A stretch of DNA of 64,000 nucleotides, taken from positions 4,826,448 to 4,890,447 of the forward strand of contig BDGG01000002.1 in the NCBI GenBank assembly GCA_001949185.1. The letters run 5' to 3'. The notes below the pieces were generated by a model. The model searched no databases and was not told where the DNA came from. It worked only from the letters and a program-made list of their open reading frames with translations. The stretch is from Ramazzottius varieornatus. Its lineage: Eukaryota > Tardigrada > Eutardigrada > Parachela > Ramazzottiidae. Below, piece after piece: positions 11,924-24,564 of the stretch (positions are counted from its first letter, which is position 1; every line of letters starts with the position of its first letter). The translations under genes were made by a program, and so were the position numbers.

Positions 11924-14186
11924 CATATTGTGAAGGGTGTGTCATTTATCTGGATTTTCAAAAATATATTCACTAGGCCTTGTTGTTGAAGTTAACATGT
12001 CTTTTTTCGGAATTCAACACTCATGGAAATATCGGAATATCGGACGAGTATGGTGGTGAATCTTGGTAGATTCAGATCGGAGATTGAGGCAACCGGTCGT
12101 TTCGCCACAGGGGTAGCGACCATCAGCATCTTCTGCAGTGGTGGACCCGTCTGAAAGCTTCATTTAGTGAAACGTGGTGAAAAAGTTATGATGATATTTT
12201 TAAGCTGGCTTTGGAATGCTATGTGACAAAAATCAAGTGGCGGTATCATTAATTATTACATGCAGGCCGCGTTGAGTTCGCCAGAAGAAATATGAATGAC
12301 GTTTGAGCACGCCGCGAGCGAAAGCACCGCATCTGTCGATGTTGCCGGGTACTCTGCAAAGCTTACCAAAGAAAATGCTAATGAAGACTTTGTGCAATTA
12401 TTCTTAAACCTTTCAAAAACACCGTCAAGTTATTTCGGTGACTTCGGCGGCTTCAAAAGACTTTGAAATTGCCGCCTCTGAAAATACAGTAGCATAAAAT
12501 ACTCGAATTTTCCCCGATCGATTGGCTTGCATGGTCTTGCTGGCCATATGCGTGCAACGAATAGTAAAAGCATTGATGAAATGAAAATGCTGGGTTTCTT
12601 GGTCATTAAGAGGCTGGAAATTACAGAGAATCTGCAATGGAGCTAACAAGATGGCCAATAAAGGACATTAGACATCAGCCGGAGATCGACGTTGAGAGCG
12701 AACAAATGGCTCGTTAAAATTTCATGCCGATGCCCAAATGTCTTGGTACATGCGCGGCCACTGTCTTGGGCAAGGATGTTAAATTTTCCATAGATCGATT
12801 CTTGAATCTAAATGGCTATTTGGTACTAATCAGTTGCCTATGTATAATATTTCCAATCTGGCTTCTTTGACTGCTAATCTGCCAATGCGCGAAAACAATT
12901 CCAACACAGCTTCCTAGTCCTCCCTGACATCTCAACAGTTTAATTTTGACTTTCCTGTTTCCTACAGGTTTCGTGGATGATCCCCGCTTGCTGCCTTTTG
13001 GTTTGGGTTAACTTATCTCCCTGAATAAAAGGTCATCGGATACACCGCTTTGCGTAGCTAAAACTGACAAGACCATTTGACAATTGGGTTGTGCTGACCC
13101 TGGAATATGCAAAGCGAGAAGACTCAAAGACGGATGGATCGAAGACATGAGAGTGCGTATGTACGGAGGAAGCAGCGGCTGGCATAACGATCCTGTTTTC
13201 AAATTCCATAAAGTGCACAGCTGGTGATGGGGTGACCGAAATAGCAGAATGGAGGTCGATCGTTTCGCTTGCTCAAATATCTTCGCTGGCCATAAATCCT
13301 TTCGCCCGTCAGTCGGCATCGTTAGGCTTGCTTTTGAGATAGAGACCGCGATCGCCATCACAAACACTGGCTCAAATATGGAGCCCCATCTTCCTACCAG
13401 CTCCAGTTCTGTAAGCTATCCCAGTCACGTTTCGTTCACATTGATTTTCTTGAAGGTCTCGGATTTAGGAATTAAAGAATTCTTCTCGAGAACCGATTGG
13501 ACGAGATTGACCTTTTATGGACCTGAAAGCTTCAGAATTCAGTACCAAGATTTCGATCCTTTTGACTACCGCAAATTTCTTCCAAGATACTCCTCCTTGT
13601 CAAGGAATCTCCAGTACAGTACGAAATAAAGCGACACAACATAACGAAAAGCCAGCCATGAAGTGTTGTTGCGATCAGCTAATGGTGGTTGTCTGAACAA
13701 AATTTACGAGCTGCTGGAAGGAAGCAGGAGGAGGGTTATAGTACTTGGGCATCAGTTCGTGAAGGACAGTCAGCAAAACATTATAATCAGCATCCCGGGG
13801 TATAACGGGCGTTTGATCCGCATTGTGGCCCGCAGTTATAGTAGAGTAAAACCAGAAAGTGCTACTTTCCCATTTACCATCCGCGCGAATATGGATATTA
13901 TGGTGCTCGAAGAACGTGACAAGAAGTAAATAATAAATTAAGATATTGCTAAGATATGCAGGAGACCAAGAAGACCACGACTGACACTGACAAAATTTAT
14001 GACCGTCCTTTCTGTAAACTACCTATCATTCGATTTTCCGGCTGGCAGCAGTGAGATGAGGTTCTTCTTATTACAGAGACATGCTCATAGATTTCTTCCT
14101 TATTCTTTCGGCAGATCCGTGCGCAAACAGCCTCTGAGGATAAGTGCTAGGATTATAGTGTAAGGGGCATGGGGGAATGGATTGAA

Positions 14187-14282
14187 CCTTGTTTTCCGAA
14201 GTGGCGCGCGCATTAGCCAACAACAATAAACGAGTGCGTCCCTTGAAAAGCGACCTGGTTCAGTTCATTTACCGACGTCCCA
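14187..14282 (+). repeat. Hairpin repeat, copy 9
   Basis: Left arm CTTGTTTTCCGAAGTGGCGCGC, loop TTAGCCAACAACAATAAACG, right arm GTGCGTCCCTTGAAAAGCGACC, tail TGGTTCAGTTCATTTACCGA followed by CGTCCC. Confidence 0.7.
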
Positions 14283-14890
14283 TCGAATCTGACGCTTTTG
14301 CGAGGAAAATTGAGCTGTTTTTACTATCAGAAACCTGAATTTTCACCAGTGACCCGGAAAACGTCAATTTGGAGGTTTGCCGTGATAGGTCTAACCGTAC
14401 GAGCGGCAAACTCAGTTGATCGACGTGGTCCGCCGCTATGCTGCGTGGCCGACAGGTTCTTGTCTTGTTGATAAACTGTAGAGCGCGCGCTGATGCGGCA
14501 AATCGAATTAAGAGAAGCAAGATTAATGCCTCGGTTAGATGGCTATTTTTGCTTACAAATTTTGTCTGCGTTGAAAGATTCGTGATGAAAACGATGCCCG
14601 GAAGGAAGCCTTCATTGACGAAGATTTATCTCGGCTGCGTGCTTGCTTTCTGGGTTGCTGATTGCATATGAGAAAGTAGCCCTACCAGATCGATTGCAAG
14701 TCCGGCAGGGCTGCAACTTGATCGACTCCGCGAAAATAGTGCCATCAACATCAGTCTGCTATCTGCGGACCTTCTTTGTCAATCAGGTACTTCAACGAAC
14801 CTTCACAAAAACAGCTCTTCTCTTCGAACTGTGTGAGAATACCCCAAAATTAAATCCTTAAAAATGGGACGTGGATAAACGAACTGAACC

Positions 14891-14987
14891 AGATCGTTAT
14901 ATCGGCGTTGCTCATGATCGCATTGCTGTTGGCTGGAAGTGTGCGCCACCTCGAGAAAAATCTAGTTTTAACTATTTTCCCACGTCT
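14891..14987 (+). repeat. Hairpin repeat, copy 10
   Basis: Left arm decayed (AGATCGTTATATCGGCGTTG); loop GCTGTTGGCTGGAAGT and right arm GTGCGCCACCTCGAGAAAAATC are clear; tail AACTATTTTCCCACGTC. Confidence 0.65.
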
Positions 14988-16836
14988 CAAATACCGGTAG
15001 TTAGGTGCAGCACTCTATAGTTAAGGTCCACAAAGCATATTAATAGGAAAAAAAGGCATCAGACCACGCATCGAGTCACAAGGATGAACATAGGAAGGTT
15101 CTTCGAATACGGAGTAACGATATGAGGTCGAAAGAAAAGTACGGGCTCTGGCGTTGATGGATGCGAGTCATCTGATGGATTCTATTGTAGTACGGACCAC
15201 TTCCTATCGCCAATGTTTCACGCTACGAAGAGCACGCCTAAATATCCATATACCTGCGCGATCTAAGCGTCCGTGTTGTCGACAATAGCTCGCTATGACA
15301 ATAACGGGCCATTTGAAAAATTTATGTCTGACGTTAATTGGCGATAAAAGTTTTGCTTGAAATCAAAGAAGCGAACTTCCTCATTGTTTGACGGCAGTTA
15401 TGAATAGTCTGAATACTCATAAAATGGTTCCATTGCAGTCCTTGGAAGGATGATTTTTCCTGTTTGTTTGAATACCCATCAGGAAAAGTTAGTCGAATTA
15501 AGAGAAAAGACGCGGCCGCTTGTCAACATCAGAGAATGGCAAGCTATAAAGCCATAATCGTAAACTATCTCAAGATTTATGCGGTGCTCGCTGTAATGAC
15601 CTGACTTCACTTACAGAAGGGTGCAGAGCTAGCTAGACGCCCCTTCTTACCTCCAGTGGACTATGGACCAAAAGAATCCTTTCGCCCGGTGACTTTTTTA
15701 TCGACATCTTTTCCAGCCCCAGACGTCTATATGGCTTTTTTCTGCGCCATCCGGGCCACACATGGATCGGCCATCCTCTCCTTAACTCTGCTCTGTAAAA
15801 GCTGCTCCACTCTGTACGTCTCCCTGTCTGTAATTCAGAAAAAATGTTCTTTAATCTTAGTAACTTTATTTTAAATCTTAGCATGATGGATGATGCTTTT
15901 TTCCGTTCTCGGGAGACTATAAGCAATACCAACTTCGCACAACCCTATAAAACTTCGATCGATAAGGCCACGCTCGCCGTACTGATGGTGGGATATCTGC
16001 GATCCGTGGATGAGCATGTTCTCAAGTGCTATCCTAATGAGGGTTCCGAAAAGAAGGACAAAGCACAGCGATTGAGTACTGACTTTTGATCATCAGCTCG
16101 TTACGGAGTTGTCTTACAAGTCTTCACTGCATGTTGAATAGGAGTTCGCAGCGGTCCACGGACGGTTCCCGAGCAGATCTTCGAGGTTCTTCTGTTCTAC
16201 TAGCCCTTCCTTCGAGCAGATGGTCCTTGAAACGATGTTTACTGTCTTTGTCCTCGAAGCCAGTTTGTTACTTTACGGTGCATAACCGATTTACAGCCTG
16301 TCGGCTGTGTTCTGATCCACAACGACGATACGTATACCGCTTTACGAGCCACATTGTCTTGCTCAATGGTAACCCGATTGAGTTAATTATCCAGACTAAA
16401 GAAAGGCACAAGGGGATAGATCACATGTAATTGTCAGGAAGCTTGGAGGTAACCGATGCCGCAGACTCCTTCCTAATTGTCTCACACCGCATCTTGACGA
16501 TGCGGTATATGGACGATTGGAGCATACTGAGAGAGCAGACTATTGATCTCCCATATCTCACAAACAAGTTAATCGTTTGATACCCGTTCTTGCTTCTATC
16601 GCTATCCCCTTCACCGTTCACTTCAGGTCAATAACAAACCACATACAGCATAAAGTACAAAGGCGACATCTTTGTTCCTTGCCGAACACAAAGCTTCATT
16701 TTTGTGACGCACTTCGAAAACCAGCGTCTATAAAAATTAATAATAAAAATAGTTATGAAAGATCAGTGGAATGAGTTTCCTTCTAAAAAACGGGTGTGAT
16801 TGTCCGGACGGATAAAGTAAGAATTAAAGCCAAAAT

Positions 16837-19384
16837 TTATAAAATCAAACTCCCGTTCCTTACCAGATCCTTTAAATCGGAGGGTAATTTATCTACAATT
16901 TTTCCTATTGATCGTTTCAGTTTGGCGATTGCTTCCGTTGGAACTGTTTCGCCAACCATCCGCACAGCTTGGACACAATTGCGAGTCTTCAGAATCAGAT
17001 CGATGAGCTCCAATTCTGACTTCCCAGCCATCCACATTTCCATGTCCTAAAATAATATAACAACATCGACACCAGAATAGAGGATAGTCCGCGTTTTTAT
17101 CTGTCTAATCGAAACATAGTACGAAATACTGCTGGAATGCTAACTGATACCGGAAAAATGAAAATTGATTACATATTTGACAAATATTCGGAACAAATTC
17201 AAAAATTCAAATCGAATTACCGCTTCCGCCAGAGCTTGTAAATGGACGAGCTTCAGCTTATTGTTGATTTCGCGCTTCTTCATGGCGAACCAATGGTGAA
17301 AGTTCTCGGACTTCAGGAACGACATGTACAGGCCAGCCCAGTCACCCTTCGTACCGGAAGTAAGAGAAGGACCAGCCACTGCGATCGTGTCCAGAAACTC
17401 ATCAAAGTCGAAGTCTCGAAGTGTTGGTGGAGACTTGAAAGGACTAATGTCGCGAAGTAGCGGCATCAGCGTCGAAACATAACGCTCCAATGGTATCATA
17501 AAGCTGCGAGTTAGCTCGTAATAATACTTCTTTATGAGCGATGATTGGGCTTCAACTGGTCTCTTTGACTGGATTCCTTTCAGTAGTCGTTTTATCAGCA
17601 CTTTATCCTTCTCCAGGAAAGATTTGTATTCGCTGTAGAGACCTTGCTTCAGGTCCACACTGCTGTTCAGCTTACCGGGCTGCTTCACCTTCGGAGATTC
17701 CTGCAACGGAAAAAGTAAGCGTCAACTGACCGATTTCATCCCAGCCGGACAAATCCTGCCCTTTTTCTACGCACAACCCAGAAAAGGCCGTTCTCGGCAC
17801 GGACCTGACAGGCTCTGTCAAGGCCGTGTGCGGCAACAACTCGCCAGGAGTTTCCAACTTTTCGTAGGCAAAGGACAAAATCTGGTCGGCAAACAAAGTT
17901 AATTTACCACGACTACTTCACCAAAGTATTCTGTGAATGAAACTTTGAGAAATTAAAGGTGAGTCTTCTTACTTTGACATCTACCGTATCAGTGTTATCT
18001 CCAATCTTGACGATGTGCGGCCAGTGTTGTAGCGTCTTGACGAAGAACGGATTGGTAACACCCAGGATGATACGCGGTGGTGCCTGGCTCTTGGTAGTGT
18101 AGTCCTTGAAGTCTCCATCATGTATCGTGAAGAACGGTCTGTAGTCCGTCGCGAACTTCAACGGCCAGACGATCCACACCAAGCACTGGACGAACTCTGA
18201 GCACGCTGTTGGCGTAGGTGCTATGACAGCTAGAGACTCGTTACACAGCATAAGTTCCCAGAAGACATGCAAGTGTGCGAGAAAGCCCTGGAAGGACTTG
18301 ATGAAGTCAAAGTCATGGATGGATGTGATGGGAATATTGGTGGATGACGGTAGTGCGGACAGGTTGGATGGGTATGAGGCACCGGGCAAAGCACCATCCA
18401 ACAAGGACGGAATCGTGCAGCACAGGTTGTGTCCGAAGAGTGGGAGGGAGAGCGGATTTCCGACTCGAACTGCTGCCCATCTGTCGATTTCTTTGCAGGC
18501 AAAATCCAGGGCTTTTCTACCGTTGTCGAAAAACTCGGGAGCGACTAGTCGAAGAATCTCTCGATAAACGTTCAGGAACGGCAACCTCCTAAAACAACCA
18601 CAAGAATGTTACAATGGGGAATGGTCATACTGGGTGAAACTCGTCTATGCTTTATCTCGACCGTTATCATAATAACCGTTTTTATTTGGTGATCAGTCTG
18701 GTCAATAATTTTCATTAGTGACTTCGCCACAAAAATTTCGATATCGTGCTCGTATCGTAATTTCTTCTTACGCAATGAGCACAACGGATTTTTGAAAGTA
18801 TCCTCGTCGGACGTTCCGGTCTTTGATCTGGCGAAAGTAGACGTAACCAAAGAAAATTCCTTGGTCAGTCTGAAGACTTGGAGCGCACTGACAGTTGTAC
18901 GAGTCGATGCTGGACTGCGACCTAGAGTTCGTCCGGATGTCACCCTCTAAGTGGCACCGAAAGTGGAACTGAGAATCGCCCAGTATGCCAGCATTCGAGT
19001 CGGGGAACGCTAGGTAACAGATGGTGCTTTTGTCTTGCTCCGTCAGACCAACTTGCTCGGGACAAACCATCTGAAATGGATGCAAAACATCGGTGACAAC
19101 CGGAAACAGACCGAACTTGGCAAATTTTCCGTTCAGAGCGAACTTTATGATTATAAGGTTTAAAGATGCTGATCGGTTTGACCTATCAACCCGTCAGGTG
19201 CGAAGACGTATCTTCCACGAACCTCCATCGACTGTCCCATCTCCAAATCGAAGGTGACCACGCAAAAACACTGAATCCATTCTGATAGTCGTTGGAGAAA
19301 AGCAGAATTTGTTGAACCGTCGACACAATCCAGAGATTTTGGATCTGCAGCAAGCTCAGCGACCGCATGTTCCGAGCCGTTCAT
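16837..19384 (-). CDS. DENND6: DENN domain-containing protein 6 (Rab GEF), 588 aa
   Basis: Five exons join in phase: 19223-19384, 18772-19070, 17973-18588, 17221-17700 and 16837-17046. DENND6/FAM116/AFI1-family proteins act as exchange factors for Rab GTPases (Rab14 for human DENND6A) in recycling-endosome traffic. Family blocks appear in order: CVVTFDLEMGQS near residue 40; ICYLAFPDSNAG and GDSQFHFRC; FFGYVYFRQIKDRN and RRGYFQKSVVLIA around 130-155; PFFTIHDGDFKDYTTKSQAP and ILGVTNPFFVKTLQHWPHI in the central DENN module; then RSFMIPLERYVSTLMPL and KGDWAGLYMSFLKSENF near the C terminus. The length matches human family members at about 600 aa. The 272 bp intron between 17973 and 17700 contains an open frame, but direct splicing (DVK to ESPKVK) keeps phase 0 and fits the family best. 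Divergent from RRP9 across a shared upstream region. Confidence 0.92.
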
Positions 19385-20306
19385 CCTTCTTCATCCAAGG
19401 GTAACTTGTCAATCAGCAACGAACTGTCCCTGTTCGGTCACAGGAAGTGCAAGTCCGGAAGACAGAAATCTTTTGAAGCATCCTTCTGGGACAAAAGCAG
19501 GTTTAATTAGTGACCTGCCATACTCCAATACTACGAGCCATACGTACGAGTGCGGAGGGCGACATACACATAAGAGGTTCGCGCAATCTTTCCTGATGGA
19601 TTCCGAACTTTAGAAGCCTCAGCTTGATTTCACTGGAGAGATGGTTGCTCGACGAGAAGCAAGAACGTAAAGTGTTTCCAGTACGAGTGTACAAAGACTT
19701 CCAGGAGTGAGCTCCCACCAAGTTAAACAGTAGGGCAGAACATCGATGTCTCAGAGTCCAAGCTCCTTGAGCGTGTATAGTAGTACAGCGCAGTTATCTC
19801 CTGTGAACCGTTGGGTAGGGCTTGAGATATCGGGAAGAGTGGATAGTGATCAGGAGATGTCAGCATTGCCAGGCGTAGTTCGCAACTTCATAGAATGATG
19901 GCAACTCTGCATCCGGATTTTGCGTCAATCAACCGCCTAACAGTAAACAAAATCAATCCAAGTAACCGTGTCACATCTGTGTCCTCACCAATTCGTCATC
20001 ATCCACCAAGATGGGAACTGAAGCTGGCTGAAGATTTCGCCGCATTCTGCTTCGAATTCTTTTCCCTCTTCACTTCCCAAGTCCCAACCTACTCCTGTTT
20101 CTCCTAGATCCTGGCGAGGCCTGCTTTTGCATCGCACTATCAACCTCAACGAATTTTCCCAACAGATCTCATCCACAATCACAGGTGAGGATTGCTAGTA
20201 TGGTACCGTATATTGCGTAACTACTTCGGAGTTCGGACTGTACCTGTGCACTATGATATCTTGTTCCATAATATCATGTGTATCTACCCAGATGGCGATT
20301 GGTGTG
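19385..20306. other. Divergent promoter region between DENND6 and RRP9
   Basis: About 0.9 kb between the two start codons with no convincing coding frame. It presumably holds both promoters and 5' untranslated exons; a possible RRP9 5' splice acceptor (CTACCCAG) precedes position 20292. Confidence 0.55.
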
Positions 20307-21814
20307 ATGGATAGTCGGAAACGCAAGATGAACGGGTCAAGCAAATCCAACAAGAAAGGCCCCGCTTCGCGCGTAGGAGGTCGTGGCAGGGGAAGAGGTA
20401 ACAAGTCTACTTCATCCGGCAGGAATTTCTTCCAAAGCAATGGCGAAACGTCCAGTTTCAATCGTCAAAACAAACGTTCCGGCGATGAAGATGAGGAAAT
20501 ACTCAGTGAAGGCTCCGACCAAGAAGCTGAAGATGAGCAGATCACGCTGCGTCGCGATGAAGATACGGACGAAGAGGCACAAGAGACCGAACAGGAGAAA
20601 CGTCTTCGTCTGACCAAAGACTACCTTCGACAGATGGAAGAAAGTACTACGACTGACAAAAGCATCAACGAGAGATTGCGGGAAGATATACTGGCAGAAT
20701 CGGGTCGTCTTCATCGAACAGTCGCTAAGAATGTGGGTGAATCAGTTATGTTATCAGTTATTAGAATAAGTACAGTTTGGTTTTACGGACTTTCTCCTAA
20801 CAGTTCACCGGATATAACGAGTCAGCAACGAAACTTTTGAAAGGACACAGTGGCCACAAGTTGAGCGTTACCTGCGTGTCATCAAACGGCCAGATCGTGT
20901 TTTCCGGAGGGAAGGAAGGCACCTTGATCAAATGGGGCGTAAATAGTGGTAAAGCGCTAAAGAGAATCGTGCCAGACTCAACCGAAGCTCTCGGTCACAA
21001 CGGTCCCATACTGTGCCTTAGTCTCTCCTCAGACAGCAAGTTCCTCGCGTCAGGTGGAACAGACAAGCTGATCAAGATCTGGCTGGTCGACAGTATGGAT
21101 CTCTTTATGAACTTCAAAGGACACAGAGATGCCGTTTCCGGCGTGGCGTTTCGTGTCAACACTCACCAGCTCTTCAGCTGCAGCCATGACAGGAACGTCA
21201 AAGTGTGGAACGTTGACGAGAAAGCCTACGTGGAAACTCTCTTCGGACATCAGAACGCCATCACAGCCATCGATAGTTTCCATAAAGAACGGTGCATCAC
21301 TTCTGGCGGACAGGACTTCTCGGTAAGAATATGGAAGATCCTTGAAGAATCGCAGTTGGTCTTCCAACTTCCGGCTGGGTCGCTGGAGTGCATTTCGCTG
21401 ATTGACGATGACCATTTCGTGACGGGAAACGATGAAGGGTCGTTGTGCCTGTGGGGAACTAATAAGAAGAAGCCAATGTGGACTGTCAGGAATGCTCACA
21501 AGTCAGGGACCGGGGAAGTGCATTGGATCACCGCGGTTGATTCGCTGAAGAACACCGACATGTTCGCATCGGGATCGAACAACGGAGAAATCATACTTTG
21601 GGCTATTGAAGAAGGTTTCCGGTCGGTCACGTTGCAGTTCAAGATCCCTGTTGTGGGTTTTATAAACTCTTTAAAATTCATTTCGGACGGGTTGTCGTTA
21701 GTGGCTGGTGTAGGCCAAGAACATAGACTAGGCCGATGGTGGCGTGTTAAGGAAGCGAAGAATTCTGTGCAGGTCTTTTCTTTAATGCAGCGTTCGAGCG
21801 ACTCCGTCACATGA
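20307..21814 (+). CDS. RRP9: U3 snoRNP-associated WD40 protein RRP9 (U3-55K), about 478 aa
   Basis: Two exons, 20307-20732 and 20804-21814, with a 71 bp intron in phase 0. RRP9 is a U3 snoRNP component needed for early 18S rRNA processing in the nucleolus. The first 140 residues are charged and disordered: Arg/Gly-rich GGRGRGRGN, acidic DEDEEILSEGSDQEAEDE, then the conserved helical block RLRLTKDYLRQMEE and INERLREDI. WD repeats follow, with GHSGHKLSVTCVSS, GHRDAVSGVAFR, SHDRNVKVWNVDEKAYVETL and FGHQNAITAID, then GGQDFSVRIWKI. The diagnostic C-terminal signature VGFINSLKF plus GVGQEHRLGRWWRVKEAKNS is complete. The start is uncertain: ATG 20307 (MDSRKRK) was chosen because it begins the basic N terminus, but 20292 is also in frame. 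A polyadenylation signal lies at 21837. Confidence 0.93.
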
Positions 21815-21836
21815 GTCTTCCATGTGATTGAGGGCG

Positions 21837-21842
21837 AATAAA
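21837..21842 (+). promoter_or_regulatory. Polyadenylation signal AATAAA after RRP9
   Basis: Canonical AATAAA 23 bp after the RRP9 stop codon on the same strand. Confidence 0.5.
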
Positions 21843-22008
21843 CTGTCACTTATTGACTTCGTCTGACAGCGTACCTTAGTAAGGTAACTGTAGTTCGTCA
21901 AGAATATTCCCATTGCCCAATAAACGAAGACACTTTTCGTTGCACAATCTTACGCTGATGCAAGCACGACCCAAAAACAGCGGATTTATATACAAGAACC
22001 AGTTGGTT

Positions 22009-22801
22009 TTACGCGTTGAATTTCTTCTTCTTGAATTTCCTCTTGTTTCCGAAAACGTTGCTTATTAGGAGATGACCAGCCATACTTTGTGGCAAGATGG
22101 TGTTGATTGGGTTTCCGGGACTGCTGGCAGCACCAAGCGGTGCTTCCACCCCTTCTTGAATAGGATAATTTTGAGGACCCCGTAACAGAGTAAGTGGTAA
22201 AATAGGTTCCGTAGTCACATCCTTGCCACTCTTTCGCGCCTCATCCGTTAGTAAGCGGCGGAGAACAGGCGGGAACGGAACTGCAGCGGGAACCACACGC
22301 TTCCGAGGGAGCTCTTTCGCATCCGGTTTCATCTGGCTTGTATAGGATGCTTCTTCGTCCTTCGGAACTAGTTTCCAGTCAGCTTTGAAGCCTGTGCTCA
22401 CGACCTGTGTCCCTAGATTCTTGCCTGCAACAGAACGGTGCACGCTTTAACGCAAAATAGCCCGCTAATCCAACTTAATTATATACAGTGAACAACCTAA
22501 CGATCGGTTAATACCTCTGAAAACCACATCGGCGTCCATAAGGCCGAACTTGCCTTCCTACCAGAGGAACCTTTTCATACATCTGAGTGACAGACATCGA
22601 TGATACGACACCTACAACTAGACTCACCGGATCCATTATGGGTCGCACATCGCGTACCAAATAGTAGCATGGCTCCGGATATCGTTCTAATAGACTCCTC
22701 GTAACGATGCGTCCAATACCGAAGTCTTTCAGGTTTCGCAATATTTCGAAGAGATACTTGCCGCTGAGGGTACTCTGTCTCCCAACAATCCTGAGCGGCA
22801 T
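22009..22801 (-). CDS. MRPS34: Mitochondrial small ribosomal subunit protein mS34, about 240 aa
   Basis: Exon 1 spans 22515-22801 (ATG at 22801) and exon 2 ends at TAA 22009. Conserved mS34 elements are GKYLFEILRNLKDFGIGRIVTR near residues 14-35, ERYPEPCYYLVRDVRP near 40-55 and DWKLVPKDEE in exon 2, matching the human blocks LVTRKSW..EPCYWRLTRVRP and DWRLVPKHEE. The product is a metazoan-specific protein of the mitochondrial 28S subunit. The C terminus ends in a basic KRKFKKKKF run. The intron acceptor is a judgement: the AAAG at 22447-22445 keeps the frame (exon from 22444), whereas the better-looking TTGCAG a few bases further on would shift it. Divergent neighbour is PQBP1. Confidence 0.85.
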
Positions 22802-23223
22802 GATGGCAACAGTCCCCGTTGTGCGCGAAAGATAACCTTCCGAAGAAGCAGCCGTTTTGCAACTCCTAGTCCTAGACTGTCTTCTGCTCGGGCCGTGGAA
22901 AATGAAAAAGAAATTGCGAAAATCGGTTGATTACTCCACTCGTGAATCGTGGATTGGCTTATTTACTTTTACTGTGGTCCAAATTTCAAATTTTATTTTT
23001 CCGAATTTCAAATTCTTGATTCCTTTGAAATTTTCAGTTCATTCCCGTCCTTCACAGGCGAAGTCACTGACAAAATCGGATCGGAGTGGTCTGGAAGAGA
23101 ATTTAGTATCGTAAGCTGCGGGCTGTCCTGAAGACTCTACGCGCCGACGATCGACCACGGCACGTTTATAGTCGATCTTCCTTCTCTTTTCCCTAGCTTC
23201 CGTACTTTGTGGTTCTTTTCTAG
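22802..23223. other. Divergent promoter region between MRPS34 and PQBP1
   Basis: 422 bp between start codons, including an AT-rich stretch at 22980-23035. No coding frame can be supported. Confidence 0.5.
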
Positions 23224-24564
23224 ATGCCTCTGCCACCAGCTCTTCAAGCCCGGCTGCAGAAGCGTGGAATCGTCGACGAAAGTGGGAATGTCGCTGATTC
23301 CTCTAACGTATCGGGTGAGTAAACTAGAACCATCGCATGGTCCATAGGGATCATCAGCTATACATGGTCAATGGTCATCGTTCGAACTGGTAATTCCCTC
23401 TGTTGCAGTAGCTTCAAAAGCAACATTTCCGACGAAGCCCGCAACTCTCTCCTATTCTTCAACCGGAGCTGCTTTGCAGTACGCGGCTGTACATGAGCTC
23501 GAAGCTAAGACGTCCACTCCGGGGTGTCCGAATAAAGTCAATCCCTACCATGTCTGCACAGACTTCTGTCGCTCGCGATGGAGAAACGGTTTTGGCGAAC
23601 CAGAAAAATATACGGAAAAGAAGCGCCAGTTGATGTTATTGAAATACCCAAAACCTCCTGGCTGGAAAGAAATTTACGATCCCGGAACGTAAGCCATGCA
23701 CTAACCGCCGTTCCCGTCATCCCGAACTGACAGTTTGCGACGCTAACTCGCTGATGGTTTTTTTTCAGCGGAAGACATTACTACTGGAATGTTGAATGTG
23801 ATGAAGTCTCCTGGTTTCCTCCAGAGCATCCCAAAGCCAACGTCACCATTTCCGCCAACAGACTTCGCGCTATTCTGATGAAGACGGGTTTCAAGCCGAC
23901 CGCTGAAGTAGCCAAATACCTGTACAAAAATGCTTCTATAATCACGACAGTATGTCTTCTGTTGAATCCATTCATTTGGGTCTGTGACCCAAATCTAATG
24001 GGCGAAACATGTATTCCATTGTAGCTTATATCAAACGAAACGGAGGATAATCCACAAAGAATGAACGAGGAGGACCTGTTGCGCCAGCGGTTTGAGAGAC
24101 AGTATGGCAGCGTCGCTCAGCGAACTTCCGGACGAGGAAAGGTGCCTCGATATAAGCCTAAGCAGGATGATGCTCTCGATCCTATGGATCCCGCAGCGTA
24201 CTGTGAAGACGTTCCTCGCGGCGGCTGGAGCTCGGGTCTTGACACGGGAGGAGACGCAAAGACTGGAGTCGGTAAGCGGGACCTCTCTCATAAGGCTTCG
24301 GCGTTGTCTTTCTAACACGTGTAGTTCAAGAAGTTATTTACTGGCGAGCTTTGATACCCTGATCAAAAGAGCTTTTCTTTTCAGATGCTACCGCCAGCGG
24401 ACCATTATTTCAGGTAGGCAGTGTCGAGCTACGTGGGAGTTGAAATCAGGAACCGAAGTATCAAATTAGGAACCGTAGTATTTTTGTTCCAGAGTCGGCC
24501 TTATCCAAGTCCCGGCGCGATTCTACGGAAGAACGCTGGTCTACCGAGCAAAAAGAAGAAATGA
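23224..24564 (+). CDS. PQBP1: Polyglutamine-binding protein 1 (WW-domain splicing factor), 299 aa
   Basis: Six exons join exactly in phase: 23224-23314, 23409-23688, 23769-23949, 24025-24271, 24385-24413 and 24493-24564. PQBP1 is a nuclear spliceosome-associated protein that binds proline-rich and polyQ partners through its WW domain and the U5 15 kDa protein through its C terminus. It starts MPLPPALQARLQKRGI, like the vertebrate protein. The WW domain (about residues 113-143) reads PPGWKEIYDP then RHYYWNVECDEVSWFPPEHP with both tryptophans kept. The C-terminal region keeps LDPMDPAAYCEDVPRGGWSS, AKTGVDATASGPLFQ and the U5-15K-binding motif RPYPSPGAILR, ending in a basic tail KKKK. It lacks the long Arg/Asp/Glu repeat tract of the mammalian protein and has a longer region before the WW domain, with a Cys-containing segment CPNKVNPYHVCTDFC. 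Confidence 0.95.

Larger units (their letters stand above)
10901..16836. other. Gene-poor region upstream of the Hox gene
   Basis: About 5.9 kb 5' of the Hox start. The longest open frames (13249-13629 and 13663-13929 on plus) have no recognisable domain and no matching splice signals, so I do not call genes. Hairpin repeat copies 8-10 lie here. The Hox promoter and early regulatory DNA are expected in the first kilobases, by position only. Confidence 0.6.

Noticed and set aside
13249-13929. Two plus-strand frames of 126 and 88 codons upstream of the Hox gene
   Set aside because: They are in different frames with no donor/acceptor pair joining them and contain no recognisable motif; likely chance.
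17672-17896. Open frame on the minus strand between two DENND6 exons (LSFAYEKLETPGELL)
   Set aside because: Including it needs an upstream acceptor in a phase that runs into stop codons. Splicing 17973 directly to 17700 keeps phase 0 and matches the family alignment, so this is intron.
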